A DNA stretch of 64,000 nucleotides from JAAGZL01 sp050291725 (GCA_050291725.1 JBNKKH010000027.1:1-64000), one strand, 5' to 3'. Counted from the first letter of the stretch, positions 42,646-52,854 are shown. The notes: generated by a model from the sequence alone, not told the origin. Program-made: numbers and translations.

Positions 42646-42906
42646 TTACAACGCCTTGATCTGCGCGTTCAAACGGCTCTTGTGACGAGCGGCCTTGTTC
42701 TTGTGGATCAGGCCATTGTTCGCCGCACGGTCCATAACCGGTACTGCCTGTTTGAAAGCTTCGGTCGCTTCTTCTTTGTTTCCAGCCTCAATAGCCGCAA
42801 TTACGCCTTTAACCTTGGTGCGCATAGCGCTCTTTTGAGATGCATTGTGCTGACGATGTTTTTCCGCCTGCCTTGCACGCTTGCGGGCTTGTACTGAATT
42901 GGCCAA
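42646..42906 (-). CDS. rpsT: 30S ribosomal protein S20
   Basis: An 86-residue small-subunit protein that binds 16S rRNA. The body contains KRARQAEKHRQHNASQKSAM and the signature GLIHKNKAARHKSRLNAQIK. The start is TTG at 42906, giving MANSVQARK, with GGAGG 9 bases upstream. An ATG 17 codons earlier would add an unrelated leader. E. coli rpsT likewise starts with UUG, which takes part in autoregulation of its translation. Divergent from murJ, as in E. coli and relatives. Confidence 0.95.
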   Translation of the reverse strand: MANSVQARKRARQAEKHRQHNASQKSAMRTKVKGVIAAIEAGNKEEATEAFKQAVPVMDRAANNGLIHKNKAARHKSRLNAQIKAL

Positions 42907-43133
42907 AACGACCTCCAAAATTGTTGAACTGCGAAAAGCCCGGTATTCTGGTGCCAAGAGCCGGATTTGTCAATAGTAATTGAGTTAAATTTAGCAGTAA
43001 TTTCGAACTATTTTCCCTGTTTATACTCTGGGTATTCGTGGGATCGCAATATTTGCTATGTTCTTGCAGGGTGGGAAGGGCCTATAATCGCGAACCTAAT
43101 AAAGAATAAACTGAGGATTACACACTGGCTTCC

Positions 43134-44669
43134 ATGTTCAAATCACTGGCCAAGGTCGGCTCTAACACCATGCTGTCGCGGGTTTTGGGTTTTGTGCGGG
43201 ATTTGGTATTTGCCCATATCTTTGGCGCCAATGCCGGTACTGATGCCTTCTTTGTTGCCTTCAAGATCCCCAACTTTCTGCGCCGCCTGTTTGCCGAGGG
43301 CTCTTTCTCAGTGGCTTTTGTGCCGGTGCTGGCGGAGTATAAGGCCAAACGTAGCTTTGAGGAGTTGAAGCTGTTTGTGAACCATGTGGCTGGGACTCTG
43401 GGTGGCATCCTGTTGTTGGTGACTACTCTGGGGGTTTTGGGTTCGCCAGTGCTGGTGATGATCTTCGCCCCCGGCTTTATCGGGGGGGTGGAGGGGAAGA
43501 TGGATCTGGCGGCAGAGATGCTGCGTCTCACCTTTCCCTATCTGTTTTTTATCTCCCTGACTGCCTTTGCCGGTAGCATTCTTAACACATATGGTCGCTT
43601 CGGAATACCGGCCTTTACCCCGGTGTTGCTTAATCTATCTCTGATAGGGTGTGCGCTGTGGCTGTCTCCGCTGATGGAGCGTCCCATTGTGGGGGTGGCC
43701 TGGGGTGTGCTGTTGGCGGGTATTGTCCAGTTTCTATTCCAGTTGCCGTTCTTGAAGCAGTTGGGACTGTTGCCTAAGTTTAAATTTGCTCCCAAGGATG
43801 AGGGGGTAAGACGTATTGTTAAGCTGATGTTACCGGCCATCTTCGGCGTATCTGTTACCCAGCTCAATCTACTATTGGATACTTTGATAGCCTCTTTTTT
43901 GGTGGATGGCAGTATATCCTGGCTCTACTACTCTGACCGCCTGATGGAGTTTCCTCTGGGGATTCTCGGGGTTGGTCTAGCTACGGTAATCTTGCCCAGT
44001 CTGTCCCAGAAACATGCTACTGAATCATCGGAGGGTTTCTCCCACACCCTAAACTGGGCTCTGCGCTGGGTGCTGCTGTTGGGTGTGCCATGTGCCGTGG
44101 GGCTGTTTCTGCTAGCAGGCCCTATGATTGCTACCCTGTTTCAGTCTAAGGTGTTTCTCCCTTCTGATGTAGCAATGGCCCAGCGTAGTCTCATGGCCTA
44201 CTCCCTGGGGTTGCTACCGTTCATTATGATCAAGGTATTGGCTCCAGGCTACTATGCGCGCCAGGATACCAAGACGCCAGTTAAGATCGCGATTATCGCC
44301 ATGGTTTCCAATATGGTGTTCAACATCATACTGGTGTTTCCCCTGGCCCATGCCGGTCTAGCCTTGGCGACCACCCTCTCTGCCTGCATCAATGCTGGTT
44401 TACTGTTCCGCGGGCTGAAAAGGGAAGAGGTATTTATCCCTGAAGGTGGCTGGCCCAGTTTGATAATTCGGGGTCTGGTAGCATCAGCGGCCATGGGGGC
44501 TTTGCTCTATGTTATGGGTGGCTCTCTGGATAGCTGGCTCAGTATGGAGTTGTGGGATAAGCTCTGGAAGCTGCTGCTGCTAATCCTTTCCGGGGCAGGC
44601 CTATATTTTATGGTTCTATGGATATTGGGCATAAGGATTAGCCATTTAAGAGCATCATTTTCCAGCTGA
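43134..44669 (+). CDS. murJ: Lipid II flippase MurJ
   Basis: Inner-membrane MOP-family flippase that moves lipid II to the periplasm for peptidoglycan synthesis. The 511 residues form about 14 helices and begin FKSLAKVGSNTMLSRVLGFV. Conserved motifs are RDLVFAHIFGANAGTDAFFV, NFLRRLFAEGSFSVAFVPVL and, in the second half, LLDTLIASFLVDGSISWLYY. Divergent from rpsT and followed by ribF–ileS–lspA, the typical gammaproteobacterial order. Confidence 0.96.
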   Translation: MFKSLAKVGSNTMLSRVLGFVRDLVFAHIFGANAGTDAFFVAFKIPNFLRRLFAEGSFSVAFVPVLAEYKAKRSFEELKLFVNHVAGTLGGILLLVTTLGVLGSPVLVMIFAPGFIGGVEGKMDLAAEMLRLTFPYLFFISLTAFAGSILNTYGRFGIPAFTPVLLNLSLIGCALWLSPLMERPIVGVAWGVLLAGIVQFLFQLPFLKQLGLLPKFKFAPKDEGVRRIVKLMLPAIFGVSVTQLNLLLDTLIASFLVDGSISWLYYSDRLMEFPLGILGVGLATVILPSLSQKHATESSEGFSHTLNWALRWVLLLGVPCAVGLFLLAGPMIATLFQSKVFLPSDVAMAQRSLMAYSLGLLPFIMIKVLAPGYYARQDTKTPVKIAIIAMVSNMVFNIILVFPLAHAGLALATTLSACINAGLLFRGLKREEVFIPEGGWPSLIIRGLVASAAMGALLYVMGGSLDSWLSMELWDKLWKLLLLILSGAGLYFMVLWILGIRISHLRASFSS

Positions 44670-44761
44670 TTCTTCCTAGTAAAAACCAGGGACTTATGGC
44701 AACGCTTAACCTATAATGACGGGTTTTATATTAACTGTCTGAAACTTAGGTGCGGTTGGGT

Positions 44762-45700
44762 ATGCAGGTCATTCGCGGTCTCCACAATCTACGCAGTGAA
44801 CATCGTGGCTGTGTTGCCACCATCGGTAATTTTGATGGAGTGCACCTGGGCCATCAGGCGGTGTTTCGGCATCTGCGCGAGCAGGCTAAGGATCTGGGGT
44901 TGCCAACGACGGTGATTACCTTTGAGCCTCAGCCGCAGGAGTTTTTTACTCCAGAGTCGGCTCCAGCTCGACTCACTCGGATGCGAGAAAAGCTACATGC
45001 CATGAAAACGGCTGAGATTGACCGGGTGGTGCTGTTGGAGTTTGGCCCCAAGCTGGCTAGCATGGAGGCAGCTGAGTTTGTGCAGAGATTGCTGGTGCAT
45101 GGGCTGGGTGTACGTTATCTGTTTGTAGGGGATGATTTCCGGTTTGGCAAAGGGCGTAGCGGTGACATTGAGATGCTGCGCACTATGGGCCATATGCACG
45201 GCTTTGCGGTAGAGAATATGAACACCTATGTTGTGGGTGAAGAGCGAGTGAGCAGTACCCGAATTCGACAGGCCCTGGCCAACGGTGAGTTGGAGGAGGC
45301 CAGCCGTTACCTGGGGCGTCCATATAGCATTTGCGGACGGGTGGGGCATGGTGATCAGCGTGGGCGTACCATAGGTTTTCCCACTGCCAATATTAACCTA
45401 CATCGCAAGGTAAGCCCGCTGCGGGGTGTGTATGCGGTGCGGGTGAGTGGGCTGGGTGAGGAAGCGCTTCCCGGTGTGGCCAATATAGGCAATAGACCCA
45501 CAGTGGATGGCGGCACCCAGTATCTCCTGGAGGTGCACCTGTTCGATTTTAATCGAAGAATATATGGTGAACATCTGGATGTGGAGTTTTGTAAAAAACT
45601 GCGGGATGAGAAGAAGTTTGATAGTTTTGAGCAGCTCAAGCATCAGATTGAGCAGGATGCGTTAGCGGCAAGAGAGTTTTTTCATATGCTGTTACTCTAG
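44762..45700 (+). CDS. ribF: Bifunctional riboflavin kinase / FAD synthetase
   Basis: Makes FMN and then FAD from riboflavin. The 312 residues have an N-terminal adenylyltransferase domain (about 1–180; TIGNFDGVHLGHQAVFRHL, FVGDDFRFGKGRSGD, VSSTRIRQALANG) and a C-terminal riboflavin kinase domain (about 185–310; GHGDQRGRTIGFPTANI, GVYAVRV, GNRPT). The ATG at 44762 (MQVIRGLHNL) fits the family; a GTG four codons upstream is possible. 47 bases separate it from ileS. Confidence 0.96.
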   Translation: MQVIRGLHNLRSEHRGCVATIGNFDGVHLGHQAVFRHLREQAKDLGLPTTVITFEPQPQEFFTPESAPARLTRMREKLHAMKTAEIDRVVLLEFGPKLASMEAAEFVQRLLVHGLGVRYLFVGDDFRFGKGRSGDIEMLRTMGHMHGFAVENMNTYVVGEERVSSTRIRQALANGELEEASRYLGRPYSICGRVGHGDQRGRTIGFPTANINLHRKVSPLRGVYAVRVSGLGEEALPGVANIGNRPTVDGGTQYLLEVHLFDFNRRIYGEHLDVEFCKKLRDEKKFDSFEQLKHQIEQDALAAREFFHMLLL

Positions 45701-45747
45701 ATGGTAACAGCGTTTAATTTATTAGATTGTATGTAAAGGCAAAAAGA

Positions 45748-48576
45748 GTGACCGATTATAAACAGACATTGAATCTTCCTAATACCTCTTTCCCTATGAA
45801 GGGAAACCTGGCTCAGCGTGAGCCGGAGATGTTGAAAAGATGGGAAGAGAGCAACCTGTACCAGAAGATTCGCGAGCAGTCCGAAGGGCGTCCTAAGTTT
45901 ATCCTGCACGACGGCCCTCCCTATGCCAATGGCGAGATCCATATCGGTCATGCGGTGAATAAGGTACTGAAAGATATAATCGTTAAGAGTCGCAGCCTCG
46001 ATGGCTTTGATGCGCCCTACGTGCCGGGTTGGGATTGTCATGGTTTGCCTATCGAGTTGCAGGTAGAGAAGAAGGTGGGTAAGCCTGGGAAGAAGGTGTC
46101 TGCTGCCGATTTTCGCGTGGCTTGTCGTGATTATGCGGCCAAGCAGGTGGATAAGCAGCGTACCGATTTTAAACGCCTGGGTGTGCTGGGTGATTGGGAC
46201 AAGCCCTACCTCACCATGGATTTCAATTTTGAGGCCGACATCATTCGCTCCCTGGGTAAGATTGTGCAAAACGGTCATGTGCAGAAAGGCTTCAAGCCGG
46301 TGCACTGGTGTACCGATTGTGGATCTGCCCTGGCCGAGGCTGAGGTTGAATATAAAGATAAAGAGTCCTTCGCCATAGATGTGCGCTTCCAGGTATTGGA
46401 AGATGATGCGCTTTTGACCCGCTGTCATTCCGTAACTGATGACAGTGGTGAAGGTCCTATCTCTATAGTTATCTGGACCACAACTCCCTGGACCCTGCCT
46501 GCCAACCAGGCGGTGGCCTTGAACCCGACTCTGGAGTACGTCGTAGTACAGTGTGACGGAGCCCTGGGTAGAGAGCGGCTGTTGCTGGCAGAAGGGCTGC
46601 TTACCCAGACTATGGATCGTTGGGGTATAGAAGATTATCAAGTTGTCGCTCGTGGCCATGGCGATGCTTTCGAAGGGCTGAAGCTCAAGCACTGTTTTTA
46701 TGAGCGTGAGGTGCCGGTAATCCTGGGTGAGCACGTGACCCTGGAGGCAGGTACTGGCGCAGTACATACCGCACCTGGACATGGTCTGGATGACTATATC
46801 GTAGGTCTAAGATACGACTTGCCGGTAGATAACCCTGTGGCTGGCAACGGCTGTTTTGTGGAAGGCACAGAGCTTTTTGCTGGCGAGCATGTATTCAATG
46901 CCAACGAGAAAGTTATTGAGGTACTTAAGGCCAAGGGCGCTCTGGTGCAGGAGGCGCGCTTCCCCCACAGCTATCCGCACTGCTGGCGACACAAGACTCC
47001 GATCATTTTCCGCGCTACCCCGCAGTGGTTTATCAGCATGGATCAGAATGGTCTGCGCGAGTCGGCCTTGCGTGAGATCGACAAGGTGCACTGGATGCCA
47101 GAGTGGGGTCAGGCCCGCATTGAAGGTATGGTGGAAGGGCGTCCAGATTGGTGTGTCTCGCGCCAACGCACCTGGGGCGTGCCTATCGCTCTGTTTGTGC
47201 ATAAAGAGAGCGCAGAACTCCATCCTGAGAGTGAACGCTTGATCGAAGAGGTGGCTAAACTGGTGGAGCAGCAGGGCGTTGAAGCCTGGTTCTCTCTAGA
47301 TCCTAAAGACATCCTGGGCGCAGATGCGGAGCAGTACGAGAAGGTGCAGGATACACTAGATGTCTGGTTTGACTCTGGCGTTACCCATGCCTGTGTCCTG
47401 GAGCGCTGGGAGCAGTTGCATGCCCCGGCTGACCTCTATCTAGAGGGTTCGGATCAGCATCGTGGATGGTTCCAGTCTTCTCTTTTGACGTCAGTAGCAA
47501 TCCACGATCAGGCTCCCTACAAGCAGGTTCTAACCCACGGCTTCACCGTAGATGCCGATGGGCGCAAGATGTCTAAATCTATCGGTAATGTAATGTCACC
47601 CCAGAAGGTGATGAAGAATCTGGGTGCCGATATCATTCGCCTGTGGGTGGCAGCTACAGATTATCGCGGTGAGATGAACGTCTCTGACGAGATTCTGAAG
47701 CGTACTTCGGATGCCTATCGTCGTATCCGCAATACCGCCCGTTTTCTGCTCTCCAATCTAAACGGGTTTGATCCAGCTGAGAACATGGTAGCGCCAGCAG
47801 ATATGCTTGAGCTGGACCGCTGGGCAGTGGATCGGGCCCTGCAGTTGCAGGAAGAGATCAAGGCTGCATACACGGATTACCAATTTCATCTGATCTACCA
47901 GAAGGTCCTAAACTTTTGCGGCAATGAGATGGGCGGTTTCTATCTGGATATCATCAAGGATCGTCAATACACCACTCAGACCGATAGCTTGGCACGCCGC
48001 TCATGTCAGAGCGCCATGTATCACATCATTGAGGCTATGGTGCGTTGGCTGGCACCTATCACCAGCTTTACTGCCGACGAGTTATGGCAGCATATACCGG
48101 GTGAGCGTGGCGAATCGGTGTTTACCGAGGGTTGGTATGAGGGCCTGTTTGCCTTGGATAGCAACGAATCAATGGATCGCAGCTTCTGGACGAGGGTGAT
48201 CGCAGCCAGAACCGCAGTAGCTAAACAGATGGAACAGCTGCGTGCCGATGGCGCTATTGGCTCTTCCCTGGATGCTGAGTTGGATCTTTACTGTGATGCA
48301 GGGCTCCATGCCGTTCTCGCTAAACTAGAGGATGAACTGCGTTTTGTGCACATCACCTCCTATGCCAGATTGCATCCTCTGGCAGATAAGCCGGAGCAGG
48401 CAGTGGCCACTGATCTGGAGGGATTGTTTGTGCTGGCTACCGCATCTGAGCACGCCAAATGTGCCCGTTGTTGGCATAGGCGCGAGGATGTGGGTTCCAA
48501 CTCAGACCACCCAGAGCTGTGTGGTCGCTGTGTGACCAATGTGGATGGCGACGGTGAGCCGAGGCGCTTTGCCTAA
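45748..48576 (+). CDS. ileS: Isoleucyl-tRNA synthetase
   Basis: Charges tRNA-Ile and edits mischarged valine. The 942 residues are close to E. coli IleS (938). HIGH motif in PPYANGEIHIGHAVNK (about 57–72), CP1 editing domain about 190–400 (WTTTPWTLPANQA), KMSKS in GRKMSKSIGNV (about 605), and a C-terminal zinc finger (CARCWHRREDV, then CGRCV). The GTG at 45748 gives MTDYKQTLNLPNTSFPMKG, aligned with the E. coli start; an upstream TTG adds seven residues. Its stop overlaps the lspA start by one base. Confidence 0.97.
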   Translation: MTDYKQTLNLPNTSFPMKGNLAQREPEMLKRWEESNLYQKIREQSEGRPKFILHDGPPYANGEIHIGHAVNKVLKDIIVKSRSLDGFDAPYVPGWDCHGLPIELQVEKKVGKPGKKVSAADFRVACRDYAAKQVDKQRTDFKRLGVLGDWDKPYLTMDFNFEADIIRSLGKIVQNGHVQKGFKPVHWCTDCGSALAEAEVEYKDKESFAIDVRFQVLEDDALLTRCHSVTDDSGEGPISIVIWTTTPWTLPANQAVALNPTLEYVVVQCDGALGRERLLLAEGLLTQTMDRWGIEDYQVVARGHGDAFEGLKLKHCFYEREVPVILGEHVTLEAGTGAVHTAPGHGLDDYIVGLRYDLPVDNPVAGNGCFVEGTELFAGEHVFNANEKVIEVLKAKGALVQEARFPHSYPHCWRHKTPIIFRATPQWFISMDQNGLRESALREIDKVHWMPEWGQARIEGMVEGRPDWCVSRQRTWGVPIALFVHKESAELHPESERLIEEVAKLVEQQGVEAWFSLDPKDILGADAEQYEKVQDTLDVWFDSGVTHACVLERWEQLHAPADLYLEGSDQHRGWFQSSLLTSVAIHDQAPYKQVLTHGFTVDADGRKMSKSIGNVMSPQKVMKNLGADIIRLWVAATDYRGEMNVSDEILKRTSDAYRRIRNTARFLLSNLNGFDPAENMVAPADMLELDRWAVDRALQLQEEIKAAYTDYQFHLIYQKVLNFCGNEMGGFYLDIIKDRQYTTQTDSLARRSCQSAMYHIIEAMVRWLAPITSFTADELWQHIPGERGESVFTEGWYEGLFALDSNESMDRSFWTRVIAARTAVAKQMEQLRADGAIGSSLDAELDLYCDAGLHAVLAKLEDELRFVHITSYARLHPLADKPEQAVATDLEGLFVLATASEHAKCARCWHRREDVGSNSDHPELCGRCVTNVDGDGEPRRFA

Positions 48577-49067
48577 TGAGCCAGGATGCTGGCATGCTAC
48601 GTTGGCTCTGGCTGTCGCTGATTGTCATAGTGCTGGATCAGGCCACTAAACAGTGGGTTGAATCCAGCTTTATGGTCTATGAAGTGGTGGATGTGTTGCC
48701 GTTCTTTAATCTGACCCTGGCCTACAACGAGGGTGCAGCCTTCAGCTTTCTCAGTGATCAAACTGGTTGGCAGCGCTGGTTCCTGGCCGCTATCGCAACC
48801 GTTGTGATTTCGGTATTAGTTGTGTGGCTGCGTGGCCTGAGGCAGCACGAGAAACTGACAGCCATAGCCCTGGGTCTGATTGTAGGCGGAGCAGTGGGCA
48901 ATCTGATAGATCGTGTGCTGTTCGGTCATGTCATCGACTTTCTGGATTTCTACATCGGCCAACACCATTGGCCAGCCTTTAATGTTGCAGACTCCGCTAT
49001 CACCATAGGTGTTGCTGTTATGATCTATGAGGTGGTGTTTGGTTGTGGTGATAAATCAGAAGCTTAG
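48576..49067 (+). CDS. lspA: Lipoprotein signal peptidase (signal peptidase II)
   Basis: Inner-membrane aspartyl protease that removes signal peptides from prolipoproteins. The 163 residues have four helices. Catalytic Asp residues are in GNLIDRVLFGHVIDFLDFY (about 111–128) and FNVADSAITIGV (about 136). The conserved NEGAAFSFLS loop is present. TAATG overlap with ileS shows translational coupling. The usual next genes, fkpB and ispH, are not downstream here. Confidence 0.96.
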   Translation: MSQDAGMLRWLWLSLIVIVLDQATKQWVESSFMVYEVVDVLPFFNLTLAYNEGAAFSFLSDQTGWQRWFLAAIATVVISVLVVWLRGLRQHEKLTAIALGLIVGGAVGNLIDRVLFGHVIDFLDFYIGQHHWPAFNVADSAITIGVAVMIYEVVFGCGDKSEA

Positions 49068-49258
49068 CCGCAAAGCTACCGCGTCCTGCTTTCGCTCCTT
49101 GCCTACATCTGACCTCCAGGGATGGAGGAAATGCAACTGGATTGCCTGGAGCAATCCATGCCCTGTGGGCAAATAAACGCAAATCACCGCGAAAAGACGC
49201 GAATTAATACTGTAGGCATTGACGCCTATCTGCAGTTTCACAGTTATGAGGTGAATGG

Positions 49259-50659
49259 ATGAGAATAGTCCTCAAATTATTTAAATCGTTGACTCTGGTT
49301 TTCATGGTGCTGGTTATTGTGATGTTCGCAATTAACTGGAGCGATCAGGAGCCATCCTCTGCGGCGCTTGAAATGCAGTCTTTACTGCATCAGGGAACTG
49401 ATATTCCTGATGAGGACAACGCATTTGTATATGCCATGGGACTTCCTGCTCCGCGCGCGAGTGATCCTGTTAACTCTGGATTGGAGTGCATTGCCAAGCT
49501 CAACACAGCTGTACATAAGGAAACGATCAACTTTGAAACGGACCTAGATTGCTGGGATCGTTCTTCATCCGAGTCCGATAACGCCACAATCTCAAAAATA
49601 TTTAATGTGTGTGGTTTGCCAATGCAGGGCCAGGTCTGTGAAAAGGAGCTGCAAGAGAATGAGCAGGTAATTGCTCGGTTGCTGGATGACGAGAGTTGGT
49701 TTCTAGAACGTTATTTAGGGCTTTTGCAGCGTAACAAGTGGCATCCTACTACAGAGTTCTCGGTATATATGCCATTGCCATATTACGGCTCCCTTGGGAG
49801 AGGGCATAAAATATTAATGCTCAAAGCATGGCATCTCGCGGGTCAGGGAAAGGTGGTGGCACTGCAGAGGCTGTTAAATCAAGACGCAAAGTTTTGGCGC
49901 GGCGTATTATCTTCCTCAAATATGTTGATTGATAAGATGTTAGCAGCGGCATATCTGACTCGGCATTTCGCCTTTTCTAATCTGGTAATGCGGCGAATTC
50001 ATAACAGTGGTGTTCCTTTGAATGTTCCGGAGGCATGGATGGTGCCTATGGGGGATGATGAGCTATCACTAAAAAAAGCAATGGCAGGTGAGTTGGAGTT
50101 TTTTCGGAATATTTTAGTAGAAACAAAAGATCCCCGTACCCTTTTGATGGGTGATAGTGGTAGTTCTGCTTATGAAGAGATAACGGTTGCTGATGAGTGG
50201 CTTATGGATGTGAACTCTTATCTTTTAAAAAATCAGGCTACCCAGAACGCGCATGCTGAACATATGTTGCAGTTGAGTAATATGCTAGATGTGCCACCAA
50301 GACAGCTTCCACAGGCTTTAGAGCAGGCAGATGCATACATCAAAGGGCTATCTGGTATCGGTAATCTATTAAGTCTATATAACCCGATCGGCAATGTGTT
50401 AACTCATGTTGCTATGCCAGCGTATTCAGGTTTTTTCGAAAGGGTTCACAATTTGGAAGGTGTTCGCAGAGCTGCTATGGCTACCGTTCAACTAAGGGCG
50501 AAAGGAGTTGTTGCAGATCAGGTTGTCTCAGCACTAAGTCAATCAGAGTTTAAAAATCCATATAACGGTAAACCGTTTGAATGGAATGCTGAAACAAACT
50601 CGATCATATTTAAGGGGTTGGGTTCAGAAGAACGCAGTACCCACAGTTTCCTCTACTAA
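49259..50659 (+). CDS. Unknown membrane-anchored periplasmic protein
   Basis: A 466-residue protein with one N-terminal anchor (LTLVFMVLVIVMFAINW) and a predicted periplasmic body that is mainly helical. Three or four Cys lie near residues 78–130 (LECIAK, DCWDRSS, CGLPMQGQVCEKEL) and may pair. No catalytic motif or family recognised. Its length and start are well supported by the anchor. The last residues (NPYNGKPFEWNAETNSIIFK) resemble the pseudopilin-like phrase seen at the ends of some hypothetical proteins of marine gammaproteobacteria. Single gene between lspA and a convergent sulP. Confidence 0.75.
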   Translation: MRIVLKLFKSLTLVFMVLVIVMFAINWSDQEPSSAALEMQSLLHQGTDIPDEDNAFVYAMGLPAPRASDPVNSGLECIAKLNTAVHKETINFETDLDCWDRSSSESDNATISKIFNVCGLPMQGQVCEKELQENEQVIARLLDDESWFLERYLGLLQRNKWHPTTEFSVYMPLPYYGSLGRGHKILMLKAWHLAGQGKVVALQRLLNQDAKFWRGVLSSSNMLIDKMLAAAYLTRHFAFSNLVMRRIHNSGVPLNVPEAWMVPMGDDELSLKKAMAGELEFFRNILVETKDPRTLLMGDSGSSAYEEITVADEWLMDVNSYLLKNQATQNAHAEHMLQLSNMLDVPPRQLPQALEQADAYIKGLSGIGNLLSLYNPIGNVLTHVAMPAYSGFFERVHNLEGVRRAAMATVQLRAKGVVADQVVSALSQSEFKNPYNGKPFEWNAETNSIIFKGLGSEERSTHSFLY

Positions 50660-50694
50660 ATTCTAGTGGTGGTGTTTTTTGTATGGCTATATCT

Positions 50695-50765
50695 TGGTAG
50701 AAGCCCAGCCCCCTGGGCGAAAAAATAGTCTAGCTACCTCACCCTGAAGACAGGGCTCCTATAGA
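50695..50765. repeat. Dispersed hairpin repeat, copy 2
   Basis: GGTAGAAGCCCAGCCCCCTG then GGCGA, and after a spacer CAGGGCTCCTATAG. Shares its core with the repeat at 3525–3588 (CCCAGCCCCCTGGGCGA). Located between the convergent unknown gene and sulP, where it may help end both transcripts. Confidence 0.55.
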
Positions 50766-50804
50766 CTTGATCAAGCAAGTGGGTATTCTAAGTACAGCTT
50801 TGAT

Positions 50805-52574
50805 CTAATCTTTCAGCTCCTTACACTCGCGGAAAATCCGTTTATCACAACTGGCACAGATTGATTTATCCAGCTTCTGAAAGATGCCGTGGATAGCCGC
50901 AGTCTTAGACTGAAATATATGCCGCTCACCGATTTCGTCGATACAGCCGCTACGATCTAAAGAGTCCCATAGCTCTAGATCCACGTTTACCAGATAAAGG
51001 CCGCCGCCATCTGCTTCTCGTCGGCGCGCTTCGGTGACCAATGCGTCTCCTCCCTGCAGGTCAACAAAGCCAATCCCCTGTGACAGGATTAGCAGGTGTT
51101 TTTGTTGTGGTTGGGCTTCACGGAAACTGTCAAAGGCAGTTTGAATATAGTTGGTGCAGCCGAAGAAGATTGGCCCTTCTATACTTAAGAGCTTCGTTTG
51201 AGGACACTCTGGTAATTCTGATTCCTCTGTCATAGTGCGTTTGTACAGACGTGGGTCTGGCCTGCGCACGGAGACCCTGGGGTGTGATACCTTTTCCAAA
51301 TATATGATCAGGGAGAGTAGTACGCCAGCAAAGATGGCCATTTCCAGTTCTAGGAATAGGGCACCGAGGAAGGTTACAGCAAGTATGGTTGTCTCACCCT
51401 TGCTTACTTTTAGGATGCGCATGATCTCTTTGAAATCTACCAGTCCCCAGGCTACCAGAAACAGAATGCCAGACATGGCGGCATTGGGCAGATAGGCCAC
51501 CAGGGGGGCTACCAGTAACACTACGCCTATCAACAGCACACCAGCGAACATTGCCGCCAACGGTGTTCTGGCGCCGGCCTGGTAGTTGAGTCCAGAGCGG
51601 TTGAATGAGCCGGTCGCTACATATCCGGAAAAGAAAGAGCCGAATATGTTGGATAGCCCCTGTCCAATGAACTCCTGGTTGCCGTCCACGCGGGTTCCGG
51701 TCTTGGTGGCTAGTGAGCGACCGATGGATACTGCTTCGGTAAGTGCAAACAGGCTGACCGCCAACGCTGCAGTGGAAAGATTCTTAATGGTCTCCATGGA
51801 GAAGTCGGGCGAAGAGAGCGGCGGCAACGAACGGGGGAGAGCCCCCACGGTCTTTATGTGTGTTACATCAACACCTAATATCAGGTTCAATATTGCTGCG
51901 GCCAAGCTGCCCGCTATCATAGCCAAGATCATATAGGGCAGTTGCGGATATTTGCGCTTGATGGCAATTCCGCTAAACAGGGTTACTGCGCCCACAAGCG
52001 TAACCCAGGGATTAATATTAGTTAGCTGATCTGAGAACTGTATCAGGATGTCATGTAGGTGGCCGCCGCGGGCAATTTCTATTCCGAAAAAGTGCTTGAG
52101 CTGCTTGGCGGCGATAAGGATTGCCGCGCCAGCAGTAAATCCCACAATCACCGAGTGGGAGATAAAGTTTACCAGGGCACCCATGCGTGCTAGTCCTAGG
52201 GCCAGCTCAATCACTCCCACCATAAAAGTCAGGGTCAATGCCAATGTCACATAGTCCATTGTTCCTGGGTCAGCAAAGGAGCTGAGGGAGGAGAGCATAA
52301 CGATAGATGCTGCTGTTGTGGGTCCGGAAACTAGCAGGCGCGAAGACCCAAACAGAGCCGCAATGATTGCTGGAATCATGCCGGCGTAGAGTCCGTATTC
52401 TGGCGGCATACCAGCGATGGTGGCGAATGCCACGCCCTGCGGTAGTACCACCACTGCCCCGGTTAGGCCGGCAATCAGGTCGGCTCTCAGATCATCCCTT
52501 TTGACCCCAGGCAACCAGGCAAGAAATGGTAAAAAGCGTTCCATCCCCAGTAGGCGAATGGAGGGAAACCTCAT
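50805..52574 (-). CDS. SulP-family anion permease with STAS domain
   Basis: Inner-membrane SLC26/SulP transporter of 589 residues. The membrane domain (about 15–430) has the family motif PQGVAFATIAGMPPEYGLYA and the conserved GLSNIFGSFFSGYVATGSFN. A STAS domain follows at about 470–560. The C-terminal tail carries CASCDKRIFREC, four-residue-spaced Cys that could bind metal, which is unusual. Substrate could be sulfate or bicarbonate; sequence alone does not decide. Divergent from the SLC13-type transporter gene. Confidence 0.93.
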   Translation of the reverse strand: MRFPSIRLLGMERFLPFLAWLPGVKRDDLRADLIAGLTGAVVVLPQGVAFATIAGMPPEYGLYAGMIPAIIAALFGSSRLLVSGPTTAASIVMLSSLSSFADPGTMDYVTLALTLTFMVGVIELALGLARMGALVNFISHSVIVGFTAGAAILIAAKQLKHFFGIEIARGGHLHDILIQFSDQLTNINPWVTLVGAVTLFSGIAIKRKYPQLPYMILAMIAGSLAAAILNLILGVDVTHIKTVGALPRSLPPLSSPDFSMETIKNLSTAALAVSLFALTEAVSIGRSLATKTGTRVDGNQEFIGQGLSNIFGSFFSGYVATGSFNRSGLNYQAGARTPLAAMFAGVLLIGVVLLVAPLVAYLPNAAMSGILFLVAWGLVDFKEIMRILKVSKGETTILAVTFLGALFLELEMAIFAGVLLSLIIYLEKVSHPRVSVRRPDPRLYKRTMTEESELPECPQTKLLSIEGPIFFGCTNYIQTAFDSFREAQPQQKHLLILSQGIGFVDLQGGDALVTEARRREADGGGLYLVNVDLELWDSLDRSGCIDEIGERHIFQSKTAAIHGIFQKLDKSICASCDKRIFRECKELKD

Positions 52575-52854
52575 GTTTTTTCTCCTTTCAATGCAGAGAT
52601 GATTGTCTCCAACATGTACTTGCGAATTTTATATAGCAGTTACAGCGCGTCAGAAATCGGTTTAGATTCGGTTGGATCTGGCAGACTGTTGAGTAGGACG
52701 CGTATTATGCGCCAGAAATCAGATGGTTTCTATGGCAAAACTATAGAATGTTAATATCAAGGTATAAAACTAGGTAAGTTTAACTTAACCATCGGGTTAG
52801 AGAGTAGGTTAAAATTCTACTTATCAAAACACTCCAGGCAACAAACTTTAAAAT

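Noticed and set aside
45697..46782. 361-codon open frame on the minus strand inside ileS
   Set aside because: It lies fully antisense to a well-conserved synthetase gene, has no recognisable domain, and is explained by the codon bias of ileS.
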